DNA of 64,000 bases from Sharpea porci (GCF_009695655.1 NZ_VUNM01000001.1:180664-244663); one strand, 5' to 3'. Shown: positions 1 through 10,703, counted from the first letter of the stretch. Translations and numbers: made by a program. Notes: a model not told the origin generated them from the sequence alone.

Positions 1-1711
1 TTAATGTATCGGGATGAATATGAAGTTTCTCAGCTAATTCATCAAGTGTGCTTGCTTCAATATAAGCATCATATTCTTGCTCTACTGCACGTTTAGCTTC
101 AGCTTCAAAACCAAAGAAACAGTCAGCTGGATGGACGATATCGAAAATATCTGGTCCATTTTTCTTATAATGATTCAAGATTGCACCATCCATGATACAG
201 TAGGCATAATGACCTGGCTGTAAGGCTATGGCGTTACCTGTGAAAGTTGTATTGCCCATACGGTCTTCATTCATGAAACGTTCACCATACTGGTTGATTA
301 ATAAATTAGGTTGTCTTAATACGGCATCCAATAAGAACCAGTTCATATTATCAGGCAGCTGATAAATAGCTTCAATTCCTGCACCAAACTTCATTGCGCC
401 TGCACGCCACATCATCTTTAATCCATCACCAGTAATACCAGGAATCTGGAATGGATAATAATCCTCACCTAGATGGAGATTGAATTCTTCTTCAATCATT
501 TCTTTGTTGTTACCAAAACCACCAGTAGCTACAATAACAGCCTTGCCACGGGCTTCAATTTGTTGTCCAGCCTGGTCAACAGCACGTACGCCTACGACTT
601 TTTCGCCTTCTTTAATTAAATCAACAACTGTTGTTTCCATGACAAACTGAGCACCCAATTCCTTTGCACGTGCAGTCATTGCTTTAATCATTCCTCCTGC
701 AGCACGTGGGCCAATAACGCCATTTTCTGGTTTAACGATATGCCATGTTGCTTCTGACTCTGCAAAATACTTAAATGCTCCCGCAAATTCCACACCCATG
801 TCTTCTAACCAGCGAATAGTATCCGCTGATTTATGGAAATATGTTGAAACTAAATCTGCATCAACTCTCCAGTGCGTATAGTCCATATGCATTGCTAGGG
901 CATCTTTGACAGTAATCTGATTGAATTTTTTTTTCTGGACATCAGTATCAATGCCTAATGGTCCCATACCCATATTCGCTGCGCCACCTGTTGTATTGGA
1001 TTTTTCAAATACAATTGTTTTCAGATGCTTTTCTCCAGCGGCAATAGCTGCTCCCAAGCCAGCAGGTCCAGCTGCTACAACAATAACATCGGCATTCATT
1101 TCCTTCATCTTTCCATTTCCTTTCCACTCTATTGTTTGTTCAACCTTTGTTTGTAAGTTCTTTCTAAAGAGTACAGCCTGTGGTCTAACACGCTTTCTTA
1201 CCACACGTTTCTCTTTAACTCTCTTTTTCCTTTTAAGACTAATTGGTTCATCAGGTAATTCTGGAAGTACACCTGTCATACATTTCATTGCATTTGTTTC
1301 ACACAAATGAAGACACTTACCACACTTGACACAATTAAAATCATCAATGACATGTATATCATCCTTTTCTCCAAGTATGGCATGTACCTCACAGATATCA
1401 TGACATCCATTACATAGCTTTGGATCAATATAATAATGAATAAGATCTTGGCATTGCAGCGTTGGGCATTCCCCTTTGATATGCGCCTGTACTTCTTCAT
1501 TGAAATTCTCTAATAAGCTTAACAATGTCTTCTTCCCATTTGTACCTACAGAACAATTCGAATAGACATCCATCGCATTCACAATGTCTTTCATTACATC
1601 AAAACCCTGTTCCTTGCACTTTCCACTTGTAAGATCACTAAAGAGAGCGGCTAACTGCATATAGCCTTCACGACAGAAGACACAACGACCACAGCTTTTT
1701 TCTTGATTCAT
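1..1711 (-). pseudogene. 5'-truncated Fe-S/FAD fumarate-reductase-like flavoprotein (also cut by the window edge)
   Basis: About 570 codons are open and run off the left end of the window. The visible N-terminus begins with a NuoF-like 4Fe-4S motif (SCGRCVFCREG). It is followed by a ferredoxin-type region with cysteines in CNGCHDIC and CVKCGKC, a basic linker rich in K and R, and then an FAD_binding_2 domain that starts with DVIVVAAGPAGLGAA and carries GGAANMG and ATGGFGNN motifs. That layout fits NADH-linked fumarate or enoate reductases of anaerobes that couple a NuoF module to a flavocytochrome-type FAD domain. A stop (TAA) lies in frame a few codons before the first ATG, and the large NuoF FMN/NADH part is missing. 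I read this as a 5' deletion rather than a natural start. The neighbour on the + strand, a headless LysR gene, lost its 5' end at the same junction. Domain recognition is firm; the exact substrate is unknown. Confidence 0.75.
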
Positions 1712-2164
1712 TCGAATACGCTTGAAGCTTCTTCCTTAACACATTACCATTTCTTGGAAATTGATAAGATTCCTTATTACCTTGTCGTATCTAGAAATCA
1801 TCCACTCGCCAAAAGAAATAGTGTTAAGCTTAAGGATATTGAACAAGAGCATCATTTCATTCTATGTCAAAAATCAACATTCTCAACGCTAGAATTTGCG
1901 AAACAGACATGGGATATAGAAAACCTTCATCCAACCTTCGAAAGTGTTGACAACCGCCTCACTCTTTTGATGAAGCTTTCACAAAATGCAGGTGTTAGCC
2001 TCCTACCCGCTTATATGATTAAAGGTTATGAAGACAAGCTAACATTAATTCCACTAGAAGACTTTCATTCTACAGTCTATCGTATCATGGGAATTAATGA
2101 TCTTCATTCATTTAGAGGACGGCTAATTTTTCTAGAAGAAATGCGCAAACTTCTCCATATCTAA
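1703..2164 (+). pseudogene. LysR-family regulator, C-terminal effector domain only
   Basis: The frame encodes 153 residues matching the second half of a LysR substrate-binding domain: IPYYLVVSRNHPLAKR, the strand after it, and the typical GVSLLP segment followed by a short C-terminal helix. LysR proteins are about 300 residues long and start with a winged helix-turn-helix; here that DNA-binding half is absent. The first dozen residues have no family likeness and coincide with the end of the opposite flavoprotein frame. LysR regulators are often divergent from the gene they control, so the intact locus was probably flavoprotein-promoter-LysR, and a deletion removed the middle. Not expected to be functional. 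Confidence 0.7.
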
Positions 2165-2191
2165 AAAGGGCAACTCATGAGTAGTCCTTTT
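2165..2191 (+). terminator. weak hairpin after the LysR remnant
   Basis: Immediately after the stop codon AAAGG pairs with CCTTT, and an inner ACT/AGT pair closes a CATG loop. The 3' arm ends in a short T run. It may be the original terminator of the regulator gene. Confidence 0.4.
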
Positions 2192-2380
2192 AGCATGATT
2201 ATTATATTATTGCTTAACTTATAAAATAGATCATTATGCAAAAGAATCAATTTAGACAAAGCTCTTTCTATTTATACGTTTTCCAGAATAAAGCCATCAT
2301 CAGCTATTGACCATTCTTTTGATAGAAAAAGATAAACTTATCTTTGCCTTTTCCGATAATAAATAAATTACTGCCAAATT

Positions 2381-2686
2381 CTATTGAACTCTTTTAATGT
2401 ACGCATCTGCCTCTTTTTCACTGAGATCATATACATCCATGATAAACAACTTGATTTCTTCTTCTGCCATTTTCAGACCTCTTTTCTTCTTGACCGCATT
2501 CATTATCATATTGTCAAACTTTTTCTTCATCTTTGCTTCGTTCTCTTTAGCTTTAGCTTCATTCTCTTTGGCCTCTTCCGCTTGCTTTCTATATTCTTTA
2601 GCGTAATCTTCAGCGTATTCCTTAGCGTAATCTTTTGCATATTCTTCAACTTCCTTACACATTTCTGTTCTGCCCCCTTTCGTCAT
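2381..2686 (-). pseudogene. C-terminal fragment of an Rpn-type nuclease (duplicate tail)
   Basis: These 101 codons are a near copy of the last third of the intact Rpn gene at 2991-3863: the charged helix rich in YAKEY and KENEAK, then the KKKRGLKMAEEEIK and YDLSEKEADAYIKRVQ end. The catalytic PD-(D/E)XK part is absent. Compared with the intact copy it has extra copies of the YAKEYAEDYAKEY and KAKENEA units, so the helix has varied by repeat expansion. Homology stops just past the first codon, next to an IS200/IS605 remnant. It is a truncated duplicate, not a separate gene. Confidence 0.8.
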
Positions 2687-2736
2687 GTTTATAGCTTACC
2701 AAAGATCCACATGGCTGATATTCATCTTACTAATGA

Positions 2737-2930
2737 CAAAAACTAGTAAATATCCAACGGCTAAGCCAATGGCTTTTCAATTCCATGCATAGCTCTGCAT
2801 CTACCAGCTGGTTTCTATTGTACTCTTCGATTTTCTTTGTATTCTTACCTACTGTATCTACGTAACATCTTCTGCACAAGAAAGATTTGTTTGGACCACC
2901 AGACAATCTGGGAGGGTGTTTTAAAATCAA
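2737..2930 (-). mobile_element. IS200/IS605-type TnpA remnant with subterminal hairpin
   Basis: A short frame contains GGPNKSFLCRRCYVDTVG followed by KNTKKIEEYNRNQL, which resembles the C-terminal catalytic-helix region of Y1 transposases of IS200/IS605 (usual motif: YYVDTVGxNxxxIxxYIxNQ). After the coding part comes an imperfect hairpin around CCATTGGCTTAGCCGTTGG, the kind of foldback end these elements carry instead of inverted repeats. Only the 3' end of the element remains. The residue that is normally the nucleophilic Tyr region reads CRRCYVD. The family call is by motif memory only. Confidence 0.5.
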
Positions 2931-2958
2931 CAGGCAATGATATATTTGTCATTGCCTG
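2929..2958 (-). terminator. hairpin downstream of the Rpn gene
   Basis: CAGGCAATGA pairs perfectly with TCATTGCCTG over an 8-nt loop, 30 nt beyond the stop of the intact nuclease gene. On the minus strand the stem is followed by TTGATTTT, a modest U-rich tail. It is a plausible intrinsic terminator. Confidence 0.5.
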
Positions 2959-2990
2959 TCTCTGAAACATCAATAAATTAATGTAAAAGA

Positions 2991-3863
2991 CTACTGAACT
3001 CTTTTGATGTACGCATCTGCCTCTTTTTCACTGAGATCATATACATCCATGATAAACGACTTGATTTCTTCTTCTGCCATTTTCAGATTTCTTTTCTTCT
3101 TGACCGCATTCATAATCATATCGTCAAACTTTTGCTTCATCTTTGCTTCGTTCTCTTTGGCCTCTTCCGCTTGCTTTCTGTATTCCTTAGCGTAATCTTT
3201 TGCATATTCTTCAACTTCCTTACACATTTCTGTTCTGCCCCTTTCGTCATGTTTATAGTATGCCACCGATTTCTTTAGCTCGTCATAATACATCTCACTT
3301 GCCTCACGGCACAGGAGATCATGTACAAGTCTTCCGATCTCCGTACTGCTGTCCTCGTAGGCACAGTTAACGTAGATGATGTGATTGCCGTCATCAAAGC
3401 GCTTGCCTGTTAAAATATCCATTCGCTCAAAAGCATAGATAGGTCTACTGCCCTTGAGATAGTCCTCCTCCATGAACATGATCACATAGGAGTCCTTCAT
3501 GTCCCTGTAGTCCTCGCCTTCCTTAAGCATCACATGATCCAGTGCTGCGCTGTAATACCGTCCACGCTTCTTCAGCACCAGGATCCCTCCCGAACGCTGC
3601 ATCTCGATGTCATATCTCTTTCCACTATTATCTCTCGCATAGATGTCGAAGGCAATATCTTTGCCCCCTGTTTCAGGATTAATCATGGTCTTCTGGACTG
3701 CCAGCCTTTCAACAACGATGCCCTGCTTCGCAAGGATGATGCTGAGTATGAGCTCAACTGCCTTGAGGTTGCCCTGAAAGACCACATTCATGAATGTGTC
3801 GTCAATAAGACGGAACCCGTCGATGAGCTTGTCGACGCGTTGCTTGTTATGATTGTTTTCCAT
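2991..3863 (-). CDS. Rpn family PD-(D/E)XK nuclease / putative transposase
   Basis: The 290-residue protein matches the recombination-promoting nuclease family (often annotated as PD-(D/E)XK nuclease family transposase). The N-terminal half has DDTFMNVVFQGN, which opens these proteins, and the catalytic stretch AFDIYARD...YDIEMQR, giving the D...E-x-Q active site. The second half is a long charged helix with YAKDYAKEYRKQ repeats, ending in a small helical tail. Rpn proteins in enterobacteria are DNA endonucleases that raise RecA-independent recombination; they are often multicopy and prone to internal repeat variation. A ribosome site (GGAAGGTG) precedes the ATG and a promoter lies upstream. 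The gene stands alone; a tail-only copy lies 300 bp further on. Confidence 0.88.
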   Translation of the reverse strand: MENNHNKQRVDKLIDGFRLIDDTFMNVVFQGNLKAVELILSIILAKQGIVVERLAVQKTMINPETGGKDIAFDIYARDNSGKRYDIEMQRSGGILVLKKRGRYYSAALDHVMLKEGEDYRDMKDSYVIMFMEEDYLKGSRPIYAFERMDILTGKRFDDGNHIIYVNCAYEDSSTEIGRLVHDLLCREASEMYYDELKKSVAYYKHDERGRTEMCKEVEEYAKDYAKEYRKQAEEAKENEAKMKQKFDDMIMNAVKKKRNLKMAEEEIKSFIMDVYDLSEKEADAYIKRVQ

Positions 3864-3905
3864 GGAATTTCACCTTCCTAACTGATAAGTTACACATGAG
3901 ATTTT

Positions 3906-3934
3906 TATATATACAAGATTTCCTCTACAGCCAA
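3906..3934 (-). promoter_or_regulatory. candidate promoter of the Rpn nuclease
   Basis: Read on the minus strand, TTGGCT and TATATA are separated by 17 bp, about 45 bp before the start codon. The match to sigma-A consensus is moderate. Confidence 0.45.
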
Positions 3935-4072
3935 ATAATATCATAGGCAAAACATCAAGTAAACATAATAATGCTTTTTATGATATATTTATTTTATTAT
4001 ATAACATTTAAAATATACATGATTATATCTAATATGTAATTTATTACATTATCATTTTTTTCTCACAGAAAA

Positions 4073-4110
4073 CAAAAAAGACAGAGAGCAGTTAGTGTTC
4101 TTTGTCTTTC
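4073..4110 (-). terminator. intrinsic terminator of the surface-protein gene
   Basis: Just after the stop at 4121, AAAGACA and TGTCTTT arms close a hairpin and the minus-strand 3' side continues into TTTTTTG. It is a classical Rho-independent layout. Confidence 0.65.
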
Positions 4111-4120
4111 TATGAAATGC

Positions 4121-7100
4121 TTAACTTATTGAGTCTCTTCTTTTCTTTCTTAAGACAAAAGCCATTCCAGCTGATGCAATAAGTGTAAGCATCCAGGATT
4201 CTAGAGATGTGTTGTCACCAGTAGCAACCACCTTTGTTTGTTCTTTTGTTGGAGCTGAAGTTGTTGCCTTTGGTTGTATTGTTGTAGTAGGTATATCTTT
4301 GTAACCTAATAAGAATGATGAATACTTATCATTAGTAAAGATAAGTGTATTACCTTCTTGTTTTAAGTCAATACATTCTATTAAACCATTATGCAGACGT
4401 AAAAGATAGAAAGTACGCCCTGGCTTGAGATAAGAACTTATATCAATACTAAATGTTATAGGCTGGCTAAGCGAAGTTATGGATGAAATACCATCAGCCG
4501 TCTTTAACATAATAGAAAGTGTGAAATAGTCAAGTGGATTAATTGCATTCATATGAGCATACTCACTTAATTGATAAACATCATCACTATTAGCATCTTT
4601 GTCATAAATAACTTTCACTTCAATATTTTCTTTGTTGTAGAGTCTATTCGCAATATCATCCTGATCTAAACCAGACTTAGCATTTTGTAATGTCATAATC
4701 TGTACATCAAGATCATGATCCTTAATATCATAGTGATGTTGTATTTCACTATCTACATTAAGAATAGCAAACAGTTCTTTTAGTTTATCATTATATGCTT
4801 TTGTTTTTACTTCTAAATCTTGTTTTGCTTCAATGAGCTGTTGATTTATAGTTTCAGCTTGTTGCAGAGCTTTTTCATAGGCAATTCTTGCATTAGCTTC
4901 AACAAGTACAGCTTGCTGATAAAGCTGCATAGCTTGTTGATATTCATTGAATAATGAGGAATCATTATTCAAAAGATTGTGATCGTGAATCGCATTGTAG
5001 CTCGTGAGATAGCGTTGATATGTATTATTGTTTTGATAATATGCTTCTTTAAGAGCCTCATTAGTTTTCTTCACTTCAGCAATCTTTTCTTCTAATCCAC
5101 TCTTTTCCTGTTCTAACACCTTTACTTCTTCACTCGCAAGTTCTTTCTTTTCCAACGCCTCTTTTAAATTATCATGCGCATTGACCAATTCAGTTAGAAT
5201 ACGCGTTGCTTCATCAAGCTCTTCTTTTTTAGCTTTTGTCTGCTTTCTTGCTTCTTCATACTGCTTTATTGCTTGTGTAACTTTGTCTTGTGCTTCTGTC
5301 TGAGATGTTGTTGCACTTTTAAATTCAGTTTGTTTAAAAGTGAGATCAGCCTGAGCTTTATCCTGTTCTTCTAAAGCCTTCTTATAAGCATTCTGCTTGC
5401 TTATAAGATTCTTTTGGGCAAGTTTTTGATCATTATGAAATTGATTCAATGTCTTTGTTGCTTCATCATATGCAGTCTTATAGCTATCAACAGCATGATC
5501 TTTCTCTTTAACAATATCTAACTGCTGATTATAGTTACTCACAGCCTCATCCTTCTTGGAAGTTAAGATTGCTAAGTTTTGTTGTAATGTAGCTAATGTA
5601 TTCTTTGCATCTCTTAGTTCATTTTCAACACTTTCTAGCTTTTTCTCAATAGCTTCTTTAGCATCAGTTGGACTACCATTTTGTTTAATTTCATCAACTC
5701 TCTTTTGGCCTGATTCTTGTGCAACCTGTGCTTGTTTAACAGCATTATCTTTCTGTTGAACTGTTTCTTGTCGTGTTTGTATTTCCTTTTCTAGCGTTGA
5801 TTTCTTGTTGGTGAGTGATGTAAGTTGAGTATTAGCATTGTCATAGTTTGTCTTTGTATTATTTAAGTATGTTTGATAATCATTTAGTTGCTGTTCAAAT
5901 TCATCAACACTCATGGCATAGCCATACTTTGGATAATTATTGAAACGTTGTGCATAATAAGTATAGATATATGTAAATGATTTGCCATTAGCATTTGTGC
6001 CTTCTTTAGGAACATTTATATAAGCTACACCAGTTGTTTCATATTGGTCTAATAAGTTCTCTAAATGACCTGTAGCACTATGATAATCTTGATCTGAATT
6101 TTTCTTATCTTTTCGATTATCATAATCGGCCTGCGTTGGATATTTGGTTTTTACAGCTTGTTCCAGATTGTACCAGTAGAGGTAGGGCTCAGTATAGTTT
6201 GTAAAGCCAACCTTCTGATAAAGCTTAATACCATTCTCATCTATACCTTTATCAACATCATCCTTAATTAAACCATTATGTGTCATAGTATCACTAAGCA
6301 TATATTTAAGAAAATCAGGATTATTATAATCAGCCTGACTTACACTTTCAGGATCATTGATCCATACTTTATCCTTGTTATACTTATAGTAACGATATGC
6401 TTCAAAGAGATGTCCCTTGCCTGCGGAAGCGACATAGGCAATATTCTCTCCACCCCATAAAGCACCTGTATGACCGTATTTGTATCTACCATTGGCATTC
6501 GCATTAATAATGGCCGATGCCATTTCTTCATAAGAAACTTTTAATGGCTTAATATCTGGATCATTCTTGCTTGCTCTTAAAGCATTGGTCATCTTTAGCA
6601 TTTCTATGGAATTTTTGATATTCTCTAAGCTTGATGCATCATCCTTCTCTCCCATATGGGTAAACTGTGTAATTTCTACAAATTCATTCCACATACCATA
6701 TGGATCAGAATATGTCTTATCACTAAACATCTGCAGTGTATAATCGATAGCTTTTACCAATGTACTATTTGATGCATTCTGTGCCTTCACATAGTTTAAG
6801 AAACCTTTAAAGCTATTAGCTTCAGCAGTAGTACTATTCTCATAAGCTGTTTTAAGTGTAGCAACATTCTTTTCCTGTTCAGCAATCTCATTATTAAGTT
6901 CATTATGATTATTCTGAGCTGTTTTTAATGATGCATTAGCTTGGTTATAATCATCTTGAGCTTGTTGTAATGCTTTTTGTGCATTTTCTAATTCTTCTTG
7001 AGCTTGAGTAAAATCAACAGTTTGTGTGAGTGAGGCAAGTTCTTGTTCTAAGTTCTTCTTTTCTGTTTCTTTCGCAAGGACATCTTTTTGAGCCTGTTCA

Positions 7101-7999
7101 ACAGCACCTTGTGCTAATATTACAGCTTGTGTTTTCTCATCCAATACAGCTTTGCGTTTATCCGCTTCTTCTTTCGCCTTTGTCTGATCAGAAAGTGCTA
7201 GTTGATAATTTGTATTGGCTGTTGTGACATTCTGTACTAAAGCTGTATCATCTTTGTAAAGATTAGCTTGTTTTACTGCTTCATCCAATGCCTTCTTTGT
7301 TTCAACAACAAGATGGTTTTTTTCTTGATAAGTCTTATTTGCAAGATCATAAGCTTGCTTTGCATCTTCTTGTGCTGTTGTATCTACTTTGAAATCTTCC
7401 TGAGCTTTATTCAATTGATCTTGTGCTAATGCTTCATCCTGAGTAGCTTTTGTAAAAAGAGCTTGTTTTTCATCAACTGTTTGTTTTTGTAAAACCATCT
7501 TTTCATTAGCTAATGTAGCATTATTTTGCGCTTCTAATAGACGTGTACTGGCGTTATTCAATGTTTCGTTGGCTGTACTAAGTTCGCTTTCTTTAGTAAG
7601 CAGATCTGTTTCAAGAAGTCTTAGTGTTTCAGTGTTTTGATTGAAGTCTTTTTCACTTGCAATCACAAGATTGTGTTGATTAAGAACTTGTTGGTAGGCT
7701 TGTTGTTATTTGTTATTTTTCTCTTTTTCAGCTAGTTCTTTTGTCGTTGTTGTGTTGTCATAGTGAGCTTTAGTCTCTTCAACAGCAATATTGGCAGATT
7801 GTTGTTGTTCTTCTAACTGAGATACATGTGCTTGCGCTTGTTCTACTTCCTGGTATTCTGTCTTATCTTGAATAGTTGGTGTTTCTTCAAGGACGTTATT
7901 GGTGTTTGTTGGGGTATCTTTGAGATCAGCTGCATAGACTGCCATTGGGTTAGCTACCATCGATGCAACTGTTATGCCCATTATAAGTTTCTTCTTCAT
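4121..7999 (-). pseudogene. wall-anchored coiled-coil protein with SEC10/PgrA-like domain, interrupted by one TAA
   Basis: One continuous frame of about 1290 codons is broken by a single TAA (7706-7708) at codon 98. The start chosen is the ATG at 7999, preceded by AAAGGAAAAGAG and followed by a signal peptide (MKKKLIMGITVASMVA...VYAAD). Residues to about 390 and from about 690 to 1130 are heptad-type coiled coil rich in Q, A, E and K. Between them (about 390-690) sits a globular domain with GALWGGENIAYVAS and TMTHNGLI, resembling the CAP-like SEC10/PgrA surface-exclusion domain of enterococcal and lactobacillar proteins. The C-terminus has a Thr-rich spacer, VVATGD, a hydrophobic helix and RKKRR, a sortase-signal layout with a non-canonical motif. 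The codon before TAA is AAA and Q codons (CAA CAA) follow, so CAA to TAA is the simplest cause. The second part has no good start, so the protein is probably lost unless the stop is suppressed or is a sequence error. Confidence 0.85.
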
Positions 8000-8027
8000 C
8001 TCTTTTCCTTTCCCTTCTTTGTTCACA

Positions 8028-8056
8028 TTATATCGAAGAGGAAAGCGATTGCATAA
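8028..8056 (-). promoter_or_regulatory. candidate promoter of the surface-protein gene
   Basis: On the minus strand a perfect TATAAT is preceded by TTATGC at 17 bp. The start codon at 7999 lies about 28 bp downstream of the -10 box, giving a short leader. Confidence 0.55.
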
Positions 8057-8103
8057 TCATTTGTTTCATTTTTTGAAAATTCAGATTCCCCTATAATAAC
8101 AAT

Positions 8104-8134
8104 CAAAAAAGCAACAGTTAAACCTAACCGTTGC
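8104..8134 (-). terminator. intrinsic terminator downstream of the GH13 remnant
   Basis: Minus-strand CAACGGTTA and TAACTGTTG arms (one mismatch) close a 4-nt loop and are followed by CTTTTTTG. It probably ended the amylase transcription unit before that gene decayed. Confidence 0.65.
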
Positions 8135-8396
8135 CTGTGTACAGTTCTCATGTTTTTTCGGAATTTGGATTTTCTGTACATAACAAATATAACAAGAATA
8201 TTATGAAGATTCAAATACATTACTGAATTACTGTTGCATTTTCCTTTTATGAAAATAAAGCAATAGTGGATTATTCAACATCATCGTTAATCATTGTTGT
8301 TAGTGGATTAGATATTATATATCAAGAGCTTTATATATTGATTCGTATGTAACTAAAGACATGCAAATTCTTTCATTATAATGAGTATATAGTACA
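8135..8396. other. non-coding stretch
   Basis: AT-rich sequence between the terminator and the amylase remnant. I see no convincing gene, RNA or repeat in it. Confidence 0.5.
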
Positions 8397-10055
8397 TCAC
8401 ACATATGACCTAGGTTTAAGAATCATAAAGCCTAGACGATTGATATGTACAGAATTGGATATTGGGCAGTTATCGATGATATTGATGTAGTTCATGTTCA
8501 TAGGTAGAACAGTATCTATATCATATTCTTTGCTGTTAATGATAATATTGAGGTTTTCTTTGTCATTATAGCGATGCATGATGAGCAGTTCATTATGATC
8601 AATCCATTCTAGCTGTCCATCATTGGCTAAAACTGGATGCTCGCGTTTTAATTGTATGAATAGCTTTGTGATATGATAAATATCCTGTACATCAACACTA
8701 TTTTCATCCCAGTTAGTAGGTCTTCTGTTATCAGGATCTCCTGCACTTTCCATATAGCGTTCAGTGCCATAATAAAGGGAAGGTGTACCATAAAATGTCA
8801 ATAAGAGAAGCAAGGCGAGTTTAATTTTATCTTTGTCATTATGGACAATTGTTCTTAATCAAGGTGTATCATGGGAATCTAGGAGAGGCATGGAGGATTT
8901 GAGTTGCTTTTGGGTATAGCTATGGATGATTTCATCAACAACACTGCGATACTTAAAGATATCATGGGCGGATCACAAACAAAAGATAGAATAGCTCTTG
9001 AGACAGCATAATTTGTTACACCATCAAGGCCATTGTTAGAAATCCATTCTGTAGCATTATGCCATATTTCTCCTACAACATATGTGTCCTTCTTTTCATC
9101 TTTAATCACATGTTTGATATTATCAAGCATGTGATCAGAGATTTCATTTGCTACATCTAAGCGCCATGCATCTACTCCCAGTCTCATCCATTTCTTTATC
9201 ACGTCATTCGCAAAGAAAGAAATAGTTTCAAAGCTTTCTAGGCATTGAGCGTATCATCCTAAAAGTCTCATATTCTAGCTGGCCATCTTCAGTTTCCAGC
9301 ACCTTAAACATATCAAAATAGGGCGACTTCTTATGCTTTTCTATTACATCCTGAAACATAGGATTGAGGTCACTACAACGTGTTAGAGAGATATCAAGCA
9401 TAACTTTCATACCAAGATCATGAGCTTTCTTACAAAGATTCTCAAAATCTTCCTCATTCCCTAAATCATCGTCAACCCTAGCATAATCAGTAACATCATA
9501 TTTATGATAGCTTTTGGCTTTATAGATAGGATTAATATACATACCATTAATACCTAAGTCATGAAGATAATCTAATTTATCAATAATACCCTTGATATTT
9601 TTATTGAATCTAATAGGTAGAATTTGATACCAAACAATATCATTAATCCATGATGGTGGTGTAAAGATATTGCTTTCTGTAATATAGGGCATGAAGAACA
9701 TGGCTAGATCATCATGATTATAATCTGTTGTAAAGCCTGTTTCACTATATTGTACACATTCAGTATCAGAATATATTTTGAAATAATACTTCAGTCGATG
9801 TAAATCACAAGGAATGATTGCTGTATAGTAGTTATTGGTATAAGTATTACCAGTTTGCTTCATTTCAGCTATATGAAAGGGCCAGTAGAGTCCTTCTTGT
9901 GTATTAAGGCGAATATAGGGATCATTATAGACGACCTCTACACGTCTTATATCCTTACCTGTTTTTATTCTAATTGCCACATGCTTGTCATCGATCAGAT
10001 CACAATCAGTTTTATGATATCTTCCGTTGATGTGTATAATTTCATTCGTATGCAT
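8397..10055 (-). pseudogene. GH13 alpha-amylase / neopullulanase-like glycosidase, multiply disrupted
   Basis: Three frames join into one GH13 protein of about 550 residues. The 5' part (9228-10055) holds an N-terminal beta domain typical of GH13_20 maltogenic amylases and the barrel start (DIVWYQILPIRF, GINGMYINPIYKAKSYHKYD). The middle (8879-9202) has the nucleophile region GVDAWRLDVANE and the acid/base VGEIWH. The end (8397-8813) has FYGTPSLYYGTE and the C-terminal beta domain. Faults seen: a frameshift near 9230, another near 8970, and TGA in SHDTP-stop-LRT, where an Arg codon CGA would be expected. All three catalytic carboxylates are still readable, so decay looks recent. The intact enzyme would have been intracellular (no signal peptide), cleaving maltodextrin-type glucans. 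A small frameshifted gene lies directly upstream. Confidence 0.85.
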
Positions 10056-10058
10056 AAT

Positions 10059-10420
10059 CTAGTACTCCATATAACCTACAAATTCAAATTCACTTCTTCT
10101 ATCCATATAGCCATGTTTATCTGTAAATTCCACAGTACGACGATCACTTCTTGCAGCTATAACCTTATAGCCATTCTCTTTAAGGTATTGTGTCAGCCTG
10201 TAAGTGAATATAAATTCACCTTGCAATAGCACCACAGGTTGATCATAAGCCTGAACTTTTCTAGATATTCACCAACAATGACATCAATTTCCCTGCTTTC
10301 AAGATATGGTGAAATAGAGGGAAAAGGCATATCCACAATTTCACCATATACTTCACTCGCTGTTATTTGTTTTGAACTCAATTTTCGAGAAGGATGATTG
10401 GTAATATTCAACAACATCAT
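10059..10420 (-). pseudogene. small conserved-looking protein of unknown function, frameshifted
   Basis: The start is the ATG at 10420 behind a strong GGGGGG ribosome site (MMLLNITNHPS...). The first frame reads to EYLEK, then leaves register. One frame over, the protein continues as VQAYDQPVVLLQGEFIFTY and on to VGYMEY and a stop at 10059. A single missing A in the GAAAAG run near 10265 explains the shift. Intact length would be about 120 residues with no membrane segment. The stop is only 3 bp before the start of the GH13 remnant, so the two were probably one operon. I cannot name the family with confidence. Confidence 0.6.
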
Positions 10421-10581
10421 AAATCCCCCCATGTATACATATAAATTGTCCAATTTTAAGCTATTATGTTCAAACTGAACTGATACAAGAACATCGTATT
10501 ACAATCCCATTTCTTTTATAAAACTCTCCTGGCTTGTCATCAACATGATGTACTTTGTAAATAGATATCCCTAAATAAAGC

Positions 10582-10613
10582 AAAAAAGGCAACAGCTTTT
10601 TAGAGCCATTGCC
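10582..10613 (-). terminator. intrinsic terminator
   Basis: GGCAA and TTGCC arms with a further paired GGCT/AGCT section, followed on the minus strand by CTTTTTTG. It lies about 90 bp beyond the stop of the low-complexity membrane protein and probably ends its message. Confidence 0.65.
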
Positions 10614-10703
10614 TAATATCAATAAATATTTCATTATAACCAACATCAAATACAACATTTATACCGTAGCATTAAAATACCATAATTATACAAACATCCT
10701 TAG

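Noticed and set aside
921..1310. Open + frame of 129 codons opposite the flavoprotein.
   Set aside because: It is the reverse complement of the Fe-S linker and FAD-domain start; no ribosome site and no family likeness.
2384..2746. Hydrophobic + frame resembling a membrane protein.
   Set aside because: It is the antisense of the Lys/Glu-rich helix of the Rpn tail; such antisense frames always look hydrophobic.
8023..8220. A minus-strand frame of 65 codons upstream of the surface protein.
   Set aside because: It spans a terminator and a promoter and has no ribosome site.
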